Positions 5,510-6,154 of a stretch of 6,154 nucleotides of DNA are shown piece by piece. The stretch covers positions 1-6,154 of the forward strand of contig CAZCZR010000085.1 in assembly GCA_964503455.1 (NCBI GenBank). Direction: 5' to 3'. The translations under genes were made by a program, and so were the position numbers. This DNA comes from CAZCZR01 sp964503455 (lineage in GTDB: Bacteria; Bacillota; Clostridia; UBA1381). How positions within the stretch are numbered: position 1 is the stretch's first letter; each line of letters begins with the position of its first letter. The notes beneath the pieces are model-generated. The model saw only the letters and a program-made list of their open reading frames with translations. It had not been told where the DNA came from and searched no databases.

Positions 5510-5878
5510 GTGAAGTCGATAGAGCTCTCAGCGATCCTAAAAGGCACGGTTATAGCGCTGGCGGTCACGCTTCTGTTTATCTGTGCGGCTGCGTTAATGG
5601 CGTATTTCGCATTGATAGACGATAGCACCGCGACGGTGATACTGTTTGCGGGAGTTATGGCGGGTGTATTTTTCGGAGCAGTTCCTGCAGTAAGACGAAG
5701 CGGTTCAAAGCGGCTTTTAAACTCGCTGTGCGTCGGAGCCGTTTATATTGCGGTGCTTATTGCAGCGGCGCTGGCGCTTAACAGGGGAATAGAGTTTAAT
5801 ATACATTTTATTACTCTTGCTGTCGGATGCGTCGGCGCGGCGTTTCTGTCCGCGATGGTGTTTTCGCCGAGAGAATGA
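5510..5878 (+). CDS. TIGR04086 family membrane protein
   Basis: A 122-residue hydrophobic protein with four predicted membrane helices, at about 9-31, 40-60, 73-91 and 98-117. Short loops separate them, and a basic RRSGSKR cluster (about 63-69) probably faces the cytoplasm. Size, helix number and the pattern match TIGR04086, a clostridial family of unknown function that I recall being often found near yajC and the SCIFF peptide genes. No SCIFF gene follows here. The GTG at 5510 is chosen because GGGAGGT (5496-5502) lies 7 nt upstream. An in-frame TTG at 5492 would fall inside the hairpin. No separate promoter is evident, so expression probably depends on read-through from yajC. Confidence 0.8.
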   Translation: MKSIELSAILKGTVIALAVTLLFICAAALMAYFALIDDSTATVILFAGVMAGVFFGAVPAVRRSGSKRLLNSLCVGAVYIAVLIAAALALNRGIEFNIHFITLAVGCVGAAFLSAMVFSPRE

Positions 5879-5892
5879 CTGAAATCAAGCTC

Positions 5893-5941
5893 AAAAAGTG
5901 TCCGCACTCCATAAGGAAACCCGAAGGCGCGGACACTTTTT
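5893..5941. terminator. bidirectional intrinsic terminator between convergent genes
   Basis: AAAAAGTGTCCGC (5893-5905) and GCGGACACTTTTT (5929-5941) are exact reverse complements. They form a stem with an 8-bp GC-containing core, flanked by five A and five T, around a 23-nt loop. It ends the rightward gene stopping at 5878, and read leftward it can also end the gene whose stop is at 6012. Confidence 0.9.
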
Positions 5942-5958
5942 ATGCAAATATTTTTCTC

Positions 5959-5989
5959 ACACGCGCTCAAAAGCCGGTATACCGCGTGT
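5959..5989. repeat. second inverted repeat in the convergent gap
   Basis: ACACGCG (5959-5965) and CGCGTGT (5983-5989) form a 7-bp stem around a 17-nt loop that includes the palindrome GGTATACC (5976-5983). Read leftward it is followed by GAGAAAAA rather than a T run, so it is not a canonical terminator. It may simply stabilise the 3' end of the leftward transcript. Confidence 0.4.
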
Positions 5990-6011
5990 TATGGAATTTA
6001 TACCAAGCGGA

Positions 6012-6154
6012 TTAAACGCCATCGCCTGTGTCAACGGGTTTTGCTCCGTCGCCTATACCGGCAGGATTTGAATCGTCCCCTGTGTCAACGGGTTCCGCAC
6101 CGTCGCCTATCTTAATGCCGCGCGTCACGGGAGTGCCGCCCCCGCTAAAGCTGC
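6012..6154 (-). CDS. C-terminal end of a leftward gene with a Gly/Asp/Pro repeat tail (partial)
   Basis: Of the three minus-strand frames entering from the right edge, only one stays open, for 46 codons to a TAA at 6012-6014. The tail begins SFSGGGTPVTRGIK, then carries an 18-residue repeat IGDGAEPVDTGDDSNPAG followed by a second, shortened copy IGDGAKPVDTGDGV at the C-terminus. It is acidic, flexible and without hydrophobic segments. Such low-complexity tails occur on cell-envelope enzymes and surface proteins of Firmicutes, but nothing here identifies the product, and there is no LPxTG motif or membrane anchor. The convergent terminator at 5893-5941 supports a real gene end. Confidence 0.65.
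   Translation of the reverse strand, partial: SFSGGGTPVTRGIKIGDGAEPVDTGDDSNPAGIGDGAKPVDTGDGV
6022..6110. repeat. 54-bp-period tandem repeat within the leftward gene
   Basis: Bases 6022-6056 and 6076-6110 are 35-bp copies differing at four positions, with starts 54 bp apart. The period equals 18 codons, so the reading frame is preserved and the tail can lengthen or shorten by slippage or recombination. The array may continue beyond the window. Confidence 0.8.

Noticed and set aside
5827..6015. 62-codon plus-strand frame across the end of the TIGR04086 gene and the terminator
   Set aside because: It overlaps a real gene in another frame and runs through a bidirectional terminator, with no ribosome site.
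6022..6110. CRISPR-like repeats
   Set aside because: There are only two imperfect copies, the period is an exact multiple of three, and the spacing sequence continues an open reading frame.

Overview
The window looks like a chromosomal segment of a low-to-mid-GC Firmicute of class Clostridia, perhaps a gut Oscillospiraceae-like lineage. The evidence is the gene set (DUF4250, a short ProB without a PUA domain, a MecA-family adaptor, YajC and a TIGR04086 membrane protein), strong AGGAGG-type ribosome sites, consensus sigma-A promoters and heavy use of ATA for Ile. The lineage is an inference. No mobile element, tRNA, rRNA or CRISPR array was found.

Layout. (1) 1-361, minus strand, AT-rich: a near-consensus leftward promoter, a leader of about 300 nt closed by a long-range stem, an intrinsic terminator, then the ribosome site and first codons of a gene that leaves the window at base 1. 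This looks like an undescribed transcription-attenuating leader. (2) 458-2818, plus strand: a promoter and the operon DUF4250-proB-proA, which makes glutamate-5-semialdehyde for proline. (3) 2819-2998: a short intergenic stretch with one doubtful 27-codon ORF. (4) 2999-4153: a consensus promoter, a yybP-ykoY (Mn2+) riboswitch whose terminator reuses the 3' strand of the aptamer, and a CaCA-family cation exchanger. (5) 4154-4441: AT-rich intergenic DNA with a small palindrome and the mecA promoter. (6) 4442-5878: a MecA-like ClpC adaptor; then yajC with its own promoter; then a four-helix TIGR04086 membrane protein whose ribosome site lies inside a stable hairpin. (7) 5893-5941: a bidirectional terminator. 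(8) 6012-6154, minus strand: the C-terminal tail of a convergent gene with an 18-residue Gly/Asp/Pro repeat.

The genes form separate housekeeping units: proline synthesis, metal export, regulated proteolysis and Sec-linked membrane functions. The regulatory RNA is the notable part of the window: a clear manganese riboswitch, an unassigned leader with four mutually complementary segments, and a hairpin that buries a Shine-Dalgarno sequence.
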